From Chamaesiphon minutus PCC 6605 (GTDB lineage: Bacteria; Cyanobacteriota; Cyanobacteriia; Cyanobacteriales; Chamaesiphonaceae): a stretch of 64,000 nucleotides of DNA. The notes beneath the pieces were generated by a model. It was not told the DNA's origin and did not search any database. It saw only the letters and a program-made list of their open reading frames with translations. Shown piece after piece: positions 33,034-40,798 of this stretch. The stretch covers positions 930,001 through 994,000 of the forward strand of contig NC_019697.1 of the NCBI RefSeq assembly GCF_000317145.1, in the 5' to 3' direction. The first letter of the stretch is position 1. Every line of letters begins with the position of its first letter. A program made the translations under genes and the position numbers.

Positions 33034-34299
33034 CTAGCGACTTTTTACATCCAGATTGTCTAGTTGGAGAAAAGTTTGTAACAAGATACTAGCACCGCGA
33101 GCGCATTCTTCAAAAGAGGTATATTCATCTGCTGAATGACTGACTCCTGCCCGACTAGGCACAAAAATCATCCCCATAGCTGTAAACCGTCCGATTTCTT
33201 GGGCATCGTGTCCCGCACGGCTGGGCAGGTGGGTGTAAGCTATACCCATATTTTGACAAATGCCTTCGATCGATTTCATAATTTGAGGATCTGCCAATGT
33301 CGGGCGAATATGGAGCGTTTGCTGGATCGAAATTGCCGTCTCGGTAGTTCTGGCAATAATGTTAATTTCGGCTTTGAGTTTTGCCGTCAACAGTTGTAAG
33401 TGTTCTTCAGCTAGATCGCGCATGTCGATGCGCAAATCAACCATTCCAGGCACCGTATTAGTGGCATTGGGCGACACATTGAGATAGCCGACAGTTGCAA
33501 CTTGGTCGCCATCGATCGAGCAGGCGATTTTATTCACCGCTAGGACGATTTCTGAAGCGGCAACTAGCGCGTCTTTCCGCATATTCATCGGTGTGGTGCC
33601 AGCATGATTGGCACGTCCGATAACATTGACGGCAAATCGGTATTGTCCGACAACTCCAGTCACAATCCCAATCGGCTTGTCTAGATATTCTAAGACACCG
33701 CCTTGTTCGACGTGTAGTTCTACAAATGCCACCATCTCGCCAGATTTGCGTTTGGCAGTAGCAATTTGCGACCAATTGCCACCAATGCGATCGAGACATT
33801 CCTGAATCGGCGTACCATCGAGACGGGCATAATAAATCGCATCTTCTAATACTTCTCCCGCCATTCCCTTTGAGCCAATCACCGAACGTTCCTCGTCGGT
33901 AAAGACAATAACTTCGATCGGGTGGTAGAGTCGGATCGCTCGATCGTGTAAAGCCCGCACTACTTCAATCCCCGCTAGCACGCCCAAACAACCATCATAA
34001 ATCCCCCCCGTCGGGACGGTATCGATGTGCGAACCAGTCGCGATCGCCCCGGCATCGGAATTTAGACCCTCGTAGCGACCGATAATATTACCAGCCGCGT
34101 CTGTCCTGACTGTCATTCCCGCTTCAATCATCCAAGTCTGTACCAATTGACGTGCGAGCAAATCTTCGGGTGTAAAAGCCACTCGGCTGATGCCACCTTG
34201 GGGCAATTTACCGATTTGAGCTAATTCATGTAAGCTGCGATCGAGTCTAGCGGCATCGATTTTTAATTCACTCAAGATCGGTGATGATGTAATTGTCAT
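33034..34299 (-). CDS. allC: Allantoate amidohydrolase-type M20 hydrolase
   Basis: A 421-residue Zn-dependent amidase of the allantoate / N-carbamoyl-amino-acid hydrolase family. Metal ligands are visible: His in GSHIDTVPTGG, Asp in GIYDGCLG, Glu pair in FTDEERSVIGS, His in FVELHVEQGG, and His in SRAGHDAQEIG. The lid domain holds RANHAGTTPMNMRKDAL. Position at the end of a urate-degradation set (uraD, uraH, hpxO, puuE on the same strand) strongly favours allantoate as substrate, giving ureidoglycine/ureidoglycolate and ammonia. The sequence alone cannot exclude N-carbamoyl-beta-alanine or N-carbamoyl-L-amino acids. Start ATG at 34299 is followed by an ordinary N-terminus. Confidence 0.85.
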   Translation of the reverse strand: MTITSSPILSELKIDAARLDRSLHELAQIGKLPQGGISRVAFTPEDLLARQLVQTWMIEAGMTVRTDAAGNIIGRYEGLNSDAGAIATGSHIDTVPTGGIYDGCLGVLAGIEVVRALHDRAIRLYHPIEVIVFTDEERSVIGSKGMAGEVLEDAIYYARLDGTPIQECLDRIGGNWSQIATAKRKSGEMVAFVELHVEQGGVLEYLDKPIGIVTGVVGQYRFAVNVIGRANHAGTTPMNMRKDALVAASEIVLAVNKIACSIDGDQVATVGYLNVSPNATNTVPGMVDLRIDMRDLAEEHLQLLTAKLKAEINIIARTTETAISIQQTLHIRPTLADPQIMKSIEGICQNMGIAYTHLPSRAGHDAQEIGRFTAMGMIFVPSRAGVSHSADEYTSFEECARGASILLQTFLQLDNLDVKSR

Positions 34300-34360
34300 A
34301 CGAAAGTCAGGGGATAAGGGAATTTTAGATAAAAATATTAATGACTAACAGCTTTATGGG

Positions 34361-34879
34361 TTAGGAGATGTGACTCTCAACTCGATCGACAATCGCTAAT
34401 AATCGAAACCGTGCGATCTGACTAATTTCCTCGATCGCGGTATCTAATTCCTCATCTGCTGAGTTTTGTAAGCGGCGATCGAAAGCTTCTAAAATACTCT
34501 GTTTGCTATGATTTTTGACAGCGATAATAAAGGGGAAATCAAATCTTTCTAAATAAGATTGATTGAGTTGTTGAAAACCGACGAATTCACTCGCACTCAA
34601 CCGATCCAGGCCAACACCTGCTTGCTCTTGCACCGATGCTGCTGCCATTTTGACTTTGCTACCCAAATCTGGATGAGCGCGAACCAAAGCCAATTTTTGA
34701 CCCAAATCAAAGCTAAAAACTACGTCCATCATCTGTTGATGTAGCTGTTCGATCGATATAAATGGTCGTCGATCCCATACTTGAGAAGCAACCGTAGGTG
34801 TGTGTTCAAAAACTTCACCTAGTGCTTGAATAAATTGGGGTCGATCCATCTGATTGAGTTGACTAAGAGAATAAATCAT
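34361..34879 (-). CDS. uraD: 2-oxo-4-hydroxy-4-carboxy-5-ureidoimidazoline (OHCU) decarboxylase
   Basis: A 172-residue OHCU decarboxylase, which converts OHCU to S-allantoin after HIU hydrolysis. The conserved catalytic His lies in RAHPDLGSKV (about residue 66). FEHTPTVASQVWDRRPF near the N-terminus and FPFIIAVKNHSKQSILEAFDRRLQN near the C-terminus are family hallmarks. It sits 49 bp downstream of the HIU hydrolase gene and 61 bp upstream of the allantoate amidohydrolase gene on the same strand, in pathway order. Length agrees with the usual 165-175 residues. Confidence 0.93.
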   Translation of the reverse strand: MIYSLSQLNQMDRPQFIQALGEVFEHTPTVASQVWDRRPFISIEQLHQQMMDVVFSFDLGQKLALVRAHPDLGSKVKMAAASVQEQAGVGLDRLSASEFVGFQQLNQSYLERFDFPFIIAVKNHSKQSILEAFDRRLQNSADEELDTAIEEISQIARFRLLAIVDRVESHIS

Positions 34880-34928
34880 CGGCTTCGATCGAGATTATTT
34901 ATTTAATATTTTTCAATTTATTACTCAA

Positions 34929-35291
34929 TTAACTGCCTCGATAAGTACTGTAAGACCATGGCGAAACTAGTAATGGAATATGGTAATGTACTTCATGATT
35001 GGCAATTTGAAAGCGAATGGGAATGCGATCGAGAAATGCTGGGTTTGGTAAGTCAGATTGAATTTTCTCGAAATAAGATCCGATGCTGAAAACTAGCTCG
35101 TATTCTCCAATTTGCAGTTCGCCATCGGCTAACAAGGGTTTATCGGTGCGTCCATCTCGATCGGTGTAAACTTGCTTAATTAAGGTTCGATTATCTGCTG
35201 GAGATTCGATCGAGTAGAGGCAAATCTCGATGCCTGGAGCAGGACAGCCGTGGGCTGTATCTAGAACGTGGGTTGTTAATTTACCAGCCAT
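34929..35291 (-). CDS. uraH: 5-hydroxyisourate hydrolase (transthyretin-like)
   Basis: A 120-residue transthyretin-like HIU hydrolase. It opens with GKLTTHVLDTAHGCPAPGI, providing the first catalytic His, and ends with the diagnostic C-terminal tetrapeptide YRGS, which is part of the active site and separates HIU hydrolases from transthyretin. The second His region is in NHEVHYHIPLLVSPW. It hydrolyses 5-hydroxyisourate to OHCU. It starts five bases after hpxO stops and precedes uraD, so the three probably share a transcript and sequential substrates. Confidence 0.95.
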   Translation of the reverse strand: MAGKLTTHVLDTAHGCPAPGIEICLYSIESPADNRTLIKQVYTDRDGRTDKPLLADGELQIGEYELVFSIGSYFEKIQSDLPNPAFLDRIPIRFQIANHEVHYHIPLLVSPWSYSTYRGS

Positions 35292-35296
35292 ATTTT

Positions 35297-36457
35297 TTAT
35301 CTCAACGGGCCACCGAGAATAGTTTTAGCGATCGCGCTAGTCACATCTTCAGGTGGCTCATTTTTTAATTGCTGATACCAAGCTTGAGTCACATCAGGAT
35401 CGCGACCGTGGATTTGTTCTGCACGCTGGCGTGCTTTAGCGACGACGGCATTTGCGCGTTCTTTGCGCTCGGATTCGTAACGTTTGAGCGCATCAGGTAC
35501 GCTGATGTTCGTCGCAATCAGGTAATTACTGAGTACCCAAGCATCTTCGAGAGCTTGACAGCCACCTTGTCCGAGATCGGGGCAAGTCCCATGAGCGGCA
35601 TCGCCGAGAAGTGCCACTCGTCCTTTGACATAACGATCGATCGGCCCCATGTCATGAATGGCGATCCGGGCAGTTTCGGCGGGATTGAGTCGATCGATCA
35701 ATTGTTGGACTGGTTCGTCCCAGCCTCGAAAATGCTCCTTTAATTCGGCTCGATAACTATCTGGTGTAGCGCAATTATCTGGCGGGAGCGGCACATCTAA
35801 AAAGAAGTAACAGCGCGAGTCACCCACAGGCATCAGGGAAGCGCGTTTGTGTTCGCCAACATAGATGCTCCAGGTATTTTTCGGTGCTAGTTGCTCATCG
35901 GCGGGTACCAATCCATTCCAGTTGATATACCCCGCATACTTAGGTTCGACAGGTTCGTCTAAAATTTGTTTGCGAAATTGAGAGCGAATGCCATCGGCAG
36001 CAATAATTAAATCGCCACTGGTGCGATGACCGTTTTCAAAGATCGCCGTTACGCCAGTCTCGTATTCTTCAAAGTCAATACATTTGTGGTCGAGATGAAC
36101 TTCCCCTGGAAATGCGGCTACCAGCATTGTCTGTAAATCCCGCCGCGCGACTGGATACGGACGCTGCCCGACTCGATCGATCAATGGCATCAAGTCGATT
36201 TGATTGAGCAATTCTCCAGTTTTACTGCGATATGTCATTGCATTCATTTCACCGCCGATCGCGGCAATTTCTGCCCCTAAACCCAGTCGATTCAGTACTT
36301 TGACTCCGTTCGACCACAGAGAAATTCCCGCTCCTACAGGGCGTAATGTGGCGACTCGATCGTAAATCTCCACTTCATAACCCGCCTGCTTGAGAGCAAT
36401 TCCGGCTGTCAATCCCCCAATCCCAGCCCCGATAATAATTACTTTGAGATGGTTCAT
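35297..36457 (-). CDS. hpxO: FAD-dependent urate hydroxylase (HpxO-type)
   Basis: A 386-residue single-component flavoprotein hydroxylase. The N-terminal dinucleotide fold is IIGAGIGGLTAGIALKQAGYEVEIYDR (first glycines near residues 9-14). The second FAD motif is ALLGDAAHGTCPDLGQGG. Between them lies the R/D region with GDLIIAADGIRS, typical of aromatic hydroxylases. Immediate downstream coupling to uraH and uraD identifies urate as the substrate, giving 5-hydroxyisourate with NAD(P)H and O2. This replaces cofactor-free uricase, which is absent from the window. The family also includes salicylate and zeaxanthin-type hydroxylases, but context and length favour HpxO. Confidence 0.92.
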   Translation of the reverse strand: MNHLKVIIIGAGIGGLTAGIALKQAGYEVEIYDRVATLRPVGAGISLWSNGVKVLNRLGLGAEIAAIGGEMNAMTYRSKTGELLNQIDLMPLIDRVGQRPYPVARRDLQTMLVAAFPGEVHLDHKCIDFEEYETGVTAIFENGHRTSGDLIIAADGIRSQFRKQILDEPVEPKYAGYINWNGLVPADEQLAPKNTWSIYVGEHKRASLMPVGDSRCYFFLDVPLPPDNCATPDSYRAELKEHFRGWDEPVQQLIDRLNPAETARIAIHDMGPIDRYVKGRVALLGDAAHGTCPDLGQGGCQALEDAWVLSNYLIATNISVPDALKRYESERKERANAVVAKARQRAEQIHGRDPDVTQAWYQQLKNEPPEDVTSAIAKTILGGPLR

Positions 36458-36507
36458 CTTAGATACTATGCTGTGAAATATTGGTTATCATTCCGTCTCC
36501 CCATCGC

Positions 36508-37422
36508 CTAAAAATTCGGTGGATGATACTGGTGCCAGTGCTGGGCGATATCGATGCGGCGACACAGCCAGACGCGATCGTGTTGTTGCACATAGTCCAG
36601 AAATCTCGCCAACGCAGCCGCCCGTCCCGGTCTGCCCACCAAGCGACAATGCAGCCCCACGCTCATCATTTTGGGTGCGGTTTCGCCCTCAGCATAAAGT
36701 ACATCGAAGGCATCGCGCAGGTAAGCAAAAAACTGATCGCCCGAATTAAACCCCTGGGCTGTCGCAAATCGCATGTCATTATTGTCGAGAGTATAGGGCA
36801 CGACCAGATGCGGTTTGCCATAGTCATTCGTCCAATAGGGTAAATCGTCAGCATAGCTATCCGAGTCATAGAGAAAACCGCCAGTTTCGACTACTAATTT
36901 GCGGGTATAAGGGCTATTGCGTCCGGTATACCAGCCAGTAGGACGTTGCCCCGTCACCTGCGTATGAATCGCGATCGCTTTAAGCATGTGTTCGCGTTCG
37001 GCTGATTCGGTAAAATCTTTGTACTCGATCCACCGATAGCCATGACTGGCAATCTCCCACTCAGCCTCAAGCATGGCGGCAACTGCATCGGGATTGCGCG
37101 CCAACGCCATCGCAATGCCATAGACCGTGACCGGAATCTGTCGATTGGTAAATAACCGATACAATCGCCAAAAGCCAGCCCGACTACCATATTCATAACA
37201 TGACTCCATATTCATGTGTCGCTGTCCCACAAACGGCACCGCACCCACGATTTCAGACAAAAACGCCTCCGATGCCGGGTCGCCATGCAAAATACAATTT
37301 TCGCCACCTTCTTCGTAATTAATTACAAACTGAACGGCGATCCTGGCGCGATCTGGCCACTGGGGATGTGGCTGACTCCGCCCATAGCCGACCAAATCTC
37401 GTGGATAGTCGATCGATGTCAT
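36508..37422 (-). CDS. puuE: Allantoinase, polysaccharide-deacetylase type
   Basis: A 304-residue PuuE-type allantoinase. It starts YPRDLVGYGRSQPHPQWPDRARIAVQFVINYEEGGEN, the conserved N-terminus of this family (read to about residue 40). It further shows MNMESCYEYGSRAGFWRL, the zinc/metal region ASHGYRWIEYKD, and a C-terminal GLHCRLVGRPGRAAAL. It hydrolyses allantoin to allantoate without the metal cluster of amidohydrolase-type allantoinases. It is the first gene of the minus-strand purine set and has a GTATAC-type palindrome 30-47 bp upstream of its ATG. hpxO follows 50 bp downstream. Confidence 0.93.
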   Translation of the reverse strand: MTSIDYPRDLVGYGRSQPHPQWPDRARIAVQFVINYEEGGENCILHGDPASEAFLSEIVGAVPFVGQRHMNMESCYEYGSRAGFWRLYRLFTNRQIPVTVYGIAMALARNPDAVAAMLEAEWEIASHGYRWIEYKDFTESAEREHMLKAIAIHTQVTGQRPTGWYTGRNSPYTRKLVVETGGFLYDSDSYADDLPYWTNDYGKPHLVVPYTLDNNDMRFATAQGFNSGDQFFAYLRDAFDVLYAEGETAPKMMSVGLHCRLVGRPGRAAALARFLDYVQQHDRVWLCRRIDIAQHWHQYHPPNF

Positions 37423-37451
37423 ATATTACGCTTTAGCATAACTCATTTTTA

Positions 37452-37469
37452 TTGTATACTGTACACAGC
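37452..37469. promoter_or_regulatory. GTATAC-type operator-like site upstream of puuE
   Basis: On the minus strand GCTGTGTACAGTATACAA, about 30 bp before the puuE ATG. It matches the duplicated GCGTATACAGTATACAA sequence at 39866-39909 with one difference in the 15-bp core. Symmetric GTATAC-N-GTATAC sites are the kind bound by FadR-type GntR repressors; assignment to the broken GntR gene nearby is inference. Confidence 0.5.
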
Positions 37470-37648
37470 ATTTTAGCTTGCCCCTAGTAAAGTCCCCTCA
37501 CTGGCGGAGTGCTGGGCGGGTGACCCGCCCAGTGGGGTGGGTAGATCTCCGCAGCAACTCAGAAAAATTACGATCGAGCCATAAGTTAAAGATCGGGCTA
37601 ACTTGCCAATAAATCCAAAACTAGCATAATTATCTTGAGAGAAATGGT

Positions 37649-37828
37649 ATGAATCAGACAGTAATCGCCAAACACCAAGTTTTTATCTGTGGCTCTGCAT
37701 TGCGAGGACAACCAGATCGTGCCAACTTGGGCAACGCCAAATTTATCCACGCCGTAAATACCGAGCCTCTCTATCGGTTACATGCGGCGGAAAATGGCTG
37801 GCATCCAGCAATTTATCAAGTCGATTAG
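37649..37828 (+). pseudogene. N-terminal remnant of an allophanate-hydrolase-related / GGCT-like protein
   Basis: A 59-residue reading frame with HQVFICGSALRGQPD, ANLGNAKFI and PLYRLHAAENGWHPAIYQ. These match the start of the small allophanate-hydrolase-related, gamma-glutamylcyclotransferase-fold proteins often found with purine or urea catabolism. The usual protein is about 130 residues; here a TAG follows IYQVD and the second half is missing. It lies 230 bp from puuE, in keeping with a former role in the urate pathway. Read by eye; homology should be confirmed. Confidence 0.6.
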
Positions 37829-37949
37829 AAACCGCCGCCCAAACATAACTAATAAATTTGCAAAATATCTGTAGATCGACATCTTTACCAACAGGATTGC
37901 CCAGAGTATAATAAAAAGTATCACAGGGCACAGAAAAAGATTCGGACAT
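37743..37949 (-). CDS. Doubtful small ORF, possible second gene remnant
   Basis: A 68-residue frame MSESFSVPCDTFYYTLGNP..., not assigned to a family. Its last 28 residues run antisense to the 37649-37828 remnant, which cannot both be real coding. The first 40 residues look protein-like, so a deletion may have joined two convergent gene pieces here. Low confidence. Confidence 0.25.
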   Translation of the reverse strand: MSESFSVPCDTFYYTLGNPVGKDVDLQIFCKFISYVWAAVSNRLDKLLDASHFPPHVTDREARYLRRG

Positions 37950-38028
37950 ACATTAGCGATCTGAGCGAAGATGTATGGTGACAGGTTTGGAAGTGCCTCC
38001 TACAATCACCAAATTGAGGAGGTTCGCA

Positions 38029-38307
38029 ATGAAATATTTAGATCGTCAGCAAAATGAAATCGATCGCGATCGGTGGGAAACTTACAAGCAGCTAGAACTA
38101 GTTCCCGATGAGATCGATAATCCCGCTTGCCATCGCGGTGGCTTTAAATTCGGGATCGATCGAGTCTGGCGAACGTTAATCGCCTTACTGGTTGACGAAC
38201 TAGTCACCGAGCAACAGATCGATTATCTCGATCGCTGTTGGGATGTAAATGAACGAGATCGATCGCCCTCGAAGACGCTACAAAGATTTTTGACACTAAT
38301 TAGCTAA
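38029..38307 (+). CDS. Hypothetical cyanobacterial protein
   Basis: A 92-residue protein of unknown function, charged (MKYLDRQQNEIDRDRWETYKQ) with an acidic C-terminal half (LDRCWDVNERDRSPSKT). I chose ATG 38029 because the ribosome site GAGGAGG (38016-38022) lies 6 bp upstream; an in-frame ATG at 37975 adds 18 residues without such a site. It has no signal peptide or membrane helix. It converges on the gene at 38367 with a long perfect palindrome between. Function unknown. Confidence 0.6.
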   Translation: MKYLDRQQNEIDRDRWETYKQLELVPDEIDNPACHRGGFKFGIDRVWRTLIALLVDELVTEQQIDYLDRCWDVNERDRSPSKTLQRFLTLIS

Positions 38308-38312
38308 CAAAT

Positions 38313-38370
38313 GTAGGAGCAATTATGTTAGGGGTAATTCATGAATTACCCCTAACATAATTGCTCCTAC
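38313..38370. terminator. 58-bp perfect palindrome between convergent genes
   Basis: Two 29-bp arms (38313-38341 and 38342-38370) are perfectly complementary with no spacer; each arm starts GTAGGAGCAATTATG from outside. It lies between convergent genes ending at 38307 and 38367 and includes the stop codon of the second. It could act as a bidirectional terminator, though a T-run is weak on both sides. The perfect symmetry over 58 bp is unusual and could instead mark a mobile or recombination-derived element. Confidence 0.7.
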
Positions 38371-38600
38371 CCTATATTTCTGGCTAATCGCATCAATTTC
38401 TGAGGAAGATAGCTAAATTCGTACCATAGCTCTCTGGGGCTGAGATCGAATCCATACTGAAGGATGAGGACAACCACAACGATCGAGATAATTAGCCCCA
38501 ATCCGACATTAAATATCCTCAAAATCGATCGCCCGATGACGACTAAACCGACGATCGTTGCCAATCCCAATATTGTTTGCAGATCGAGGACAGAATTCAT
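38367..38600 (-). CDS. Small membrane protein, hypothetical
   Basis: A 77-residue protein with two predicted membrane helices at about 8-26 (TILGLATIVGLVVIG) and 30-50 (NVGLGLIISIVVVVLILQYG). The C-terminal ~27 residues are soluble and basic. No recognisable family. It lies 12 bp downstream of the DUF1275 gene on the same strand and may be co-transcribed with it. The stop codon falls in the right arm of the 58-bp palindrome. Confidence 0.6.
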   Translation of the reverse strand: MNSVLDLQTILGLATIVGLVVIGRSILRIFNVGLGLIISIVVVVLILQYGFDLSPRELWYEFSYLPQKLMRLARNIG

Positions 38601-38612
38601 ATTTAAGTCAAT

Positions 38613-39398
38613 TTAGGTAATAGTTGATTTGCGGGAGTGTTCGGTATAAGCTGCTGTAGCTAGTAATGACACGATCGCCAGTGGAAAGACCAAACTCCAC
38701 CAGGATTCTGATACCAACACAAAAAAGGCTGCGGCTAGTCCTCCTAACGCAAAGCCGACAATTACCGGAATAAATCGACTCATCCGCTCCATCGCTTCGG
38801 CGGCTTCTAATTTAGTTGCTTCGCTCGCAGTCGCGAATTTTGCACTCAAATATTGCACCACATCGATCGTCAGTTGGGTGGTATTCCCCGTCATTACAGT
38901 GGTGGGAATGTAGCTTTTAAACACACCTTTGGACTCCTTCATCAGGGCATTTTGAATCGCCATCGACATGACCCCAGACATCCCGATCGGGAGGATGTAT
39001 TCTTCCTGAACATCTAGTAATAAAGCAGGTGAAAGCTGAGTCCCGACAACTAGAAAAATGCTCAACGCGATCGCCTCAGCCGTCAATAATACGGCAAAAA
39101 CCGACCATTTTCTGTGCCGCGCATATTTCGCCAACAGGGACGCAAGTGCAACAGTAATCACAAAAGCGGGCAACATCAGCAGCCGTGTCAGCGTGGTTTC
39201 AGCATCTTCGCTGACAAATGACGAACCCGCGAGGGCGATATTTCCCGTGACGTGGGCGGTAAAAATCCCGAACAGAATAATAAAGGCTGATGTATCGACA
39301 AATCCAGCTACCCAACTCAATAAAAATCCGGCTGGGCCATCGCTTACTAAAAAGGCACTCAAACTAGGAATCTCATTACTACGCGGTATAACGGTCAT
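38613..39398 (-). CDS. DUF1275 (YoaK family) membrane protein
   Basis: A 261-residue membrane protein of the YoaK/DUF1275 family with about six helices. The conserved AGFVDTSAFIILFGIFTAHVTGN segment is at about residues 30-52, and GVMSMAIQNALMKE plus VMTGNTTQLTIDVVQYL are family hallmarks. I chose ATG 39398 (MTVIPRSNE) because AGGAG lies ten bases upstream; a start at 39437 would lack a ribosome site. Function unknown; members are often next to transport or stress genes. A MITE lies 65 bp upstream and could affect its promoter. Confidence 0.88.
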   Translation of the reverse strand: MTVIPRSNEIPSLSAFLVSDGPAGFLLSWVAGFVDTSAFIILFGIFTAHVTGNIALAGSSFVSEDAETTLTRLLMLPAFVITVALASLLAKYARHRKWSVFAVLLTAEAIALSIFLVVGTQLSPALLLDVQEEYILPIGMSGVMSMAIQNALMKESKGVFKSYIPTTVMTGNTTQLTIDVVQYLSAKFATASEATKLEAAEAMERMSRFIPVIVGFALGGLAAAFFVLVSESWWSLVFPLAIVSLLATAAYTEHSRKSTIT

Positions 39399-39462
39399 TT
39401 CTTTTGCTCCTGGCTCGCAAACTTTATCAAATAACAAGAGAGCGAAAAATCCCCTCTCAGGA

Positions 39463-39677
39463 GGCTACGGTGTATACACAAGTCTGGATAAAAGTAAAAA
39501 CCCTAGAAATCCCCCTGTCTTGTCTCCCTAATCCGTCGGGGAACCCGACGAACGGGAGCCGCTAAATCCCCCTTAAAAAGGGGGACTTCCGGATCTAGTT
39601 CCCCCCTTAAAAAGGGGGGTTAGGGGGGATTCAGATCTAGAAACGAAGTCTATCCGACTTGTGTATACAGCGTAGCC
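39463..39677. repeat. MITE with long terminal inverted repeats and 5-bp target duplication
   Basis: The left end GGCTACGGTGTATACACAAG (39463-39482, extending through TCTGGATA to 39490) and the reversed right end (39651-39677) are nearly identical with one substitution and one indel. The element is flanked on both sides by CAGGA (39458-39462 and 39678-39682), a probable target duplication. The interior has G/C-run hairpins (CCCCTTAAAAAGGGGG type, twice) and a hairpin at GTCGGG/CCCGAC. 215 bp, no coding content. Confidence 0.75.
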
Positions 39678-40177
39678 CAGGAGCGGCGGTTTTATTCGGA
39701 GGTTCCCTCCGAATAAAAAAACCGACAAGACAGGGTTGCCCGGAGGGCGGGGTGGGTCGATCTCCGCCTCAAATCCAACAAACTTTCAATTCTCCGCTCT
39801 CCTCAGTAGTCTATCGATAGATCCAACTCAGTTTCGTCGCTAGAGATACACAAATAGAAAGTAACTGCGTATACAGTATACAAAAGTGATTGCGTATACA
39901 GTATACAAATAGTTGGTAAGGCAATATTGACTGTAATGATTTCGCTGTAAGAGTCCCAAGCATAACTGGTAGTTTCTTGAAGCAGTCTAATTACACAGGC
40001 TGAAGGCCAACTACTTGGGGATTAGCGAGGGCACATGCAGAAAATCATGCCCCTAGCGAGGGCATAATGTTACGCTCATTCAGGTTCATCGATAAATATT
40101 GCGATCGATATATTTAGTCGATCGCAATCGGTCGCGATTACCCGTTATTTCAGAATATAACTCAGGAGATTTAGAAT
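39678..40177. other. Long non-coding stretch with repeat fragments
   Basis: 500 bp with no supported gene. It contains the right target duplication of the MITE, a short hairpin (TCGGAGG/CCTCCGA at about 39697-39711), a GGGTGGGTCGATCTCCGCC sequence similar to one near 37535-37550, the two GTATACAGTATAC repeats at 39866-39909, and a twice-occurring AGCGAGGGCA (about 40024 and 40053). The last 40 bp lead to a ribosome site (AGGAG) before the gene at 40178. Confidence 0.6.
39866..39909. repeat. Tandem operator-like repeats TGCGTATACAGTATACAAA
   Basis: Two identical 19-bp copies at 39866-39884 and 39891-39909, 25 bp apart (about 2.4 helical turns). The core GTATACAGTATAC is a near-perfect palindrome and matches the site upstream of puuE. 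This suggests a shared regulator of purine genes, or a promoter for downstream genes on either strand. Confidence 0.55.
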
Positions 40178-40606
40178 ATGCTCGAGCGCATCATTCATCA
40201 ATTAAGTGTCGCGGTCGCCATCTCGATCGCGATCGTCGGTATATGGGCAAGTATCCAAACTGTTGATGCTCAAGCCTCTATGTTAACTGAATCGAAACCA
40301 TCTAATACCGTATTGCTTGCCGATGTCGGTACCCCCACTACCGAAGCCAAACCCTCTCTGGTAGAACAAGTCAAAACATTGACTGAACCGACGAGTGAGG
40401 AAGCAGCAGCAACAGCCAAAGCCGAGAAAAAGGCTGCTAAAGCTGAGGCGAAAAAAGCTAAAAAGTTAGCTAAAGCCGAGGCCAAGAAAGCAAAAAAATT
40501 AGCTAAAGCTGAAGCGAAGAAGGCAAAGAAATTAGCCAAAGCCGAAGCAAAAGCAGCTAAAGCAGCAGAAAAGCCAGATTTAAAAAGTGAATCTAAAACA
40601 TCATAA
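40178..40606 (+). CDS. Lys/Ala/Glu-rich repeat protein with N-terminal hydrophobic segment
   Basis: A 142-residue protein. Residues 8-30 (QLSVAVAISIAIVGIWASIQ) are hydrophobic and followed by DAQA, consistent with a signal peptide or anchor. The C-terminal half is almost wholly Ala-Lys-Glu, with about three exact KLAKAEAKKAKK repeats plus variants, a long predicted charged helix similar to histone H1 tails or TolA-like helices. A ribosome site AGGAG lies upstream of the ATG. No family is recognised; a surface, nucleoid or cell-wall role cannot be decided. The repeats look recently expanded because their codons are nearly identical. Confidence 0.65.
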   Translation: MLERIIHQLSVAVAISIAIVGIWASIQTVDAQASMLTESKPSNTVLLADVGTPTTEAKPSLVEQVKTLTEPTSEEAAATAKAEKKAAKAEAKKAKKLAKAEAKKAKKLAKAEAKKAKKLAKAEAKAAKAAEKPDLKSESKTS

Positions 40607-40798
40607 ATTATCGATCGGTGATGGTCAGAAATCGATATATTTATCGAGATCGTACAATTGTCAGATTTAAAAAAAAGCTAGCTACAGCTAAATTATTTTT
40701 TGTGCAAACTACTATTGAAGGCTATCGATCGTAGTTAGATTGCGTACAGTCACCGTCTAAACAACGGTATATAAAATTAGGATCGAGAGGATCGAAAT

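Noticed and set aside
39950-40120. Possible tRNA, riboswitch or small RNA in the gap before the Lys-rich gene
   Set aside because: No cloverleaf, conserved riboswitch core or clear terminator hairpin could be recognised by eye.
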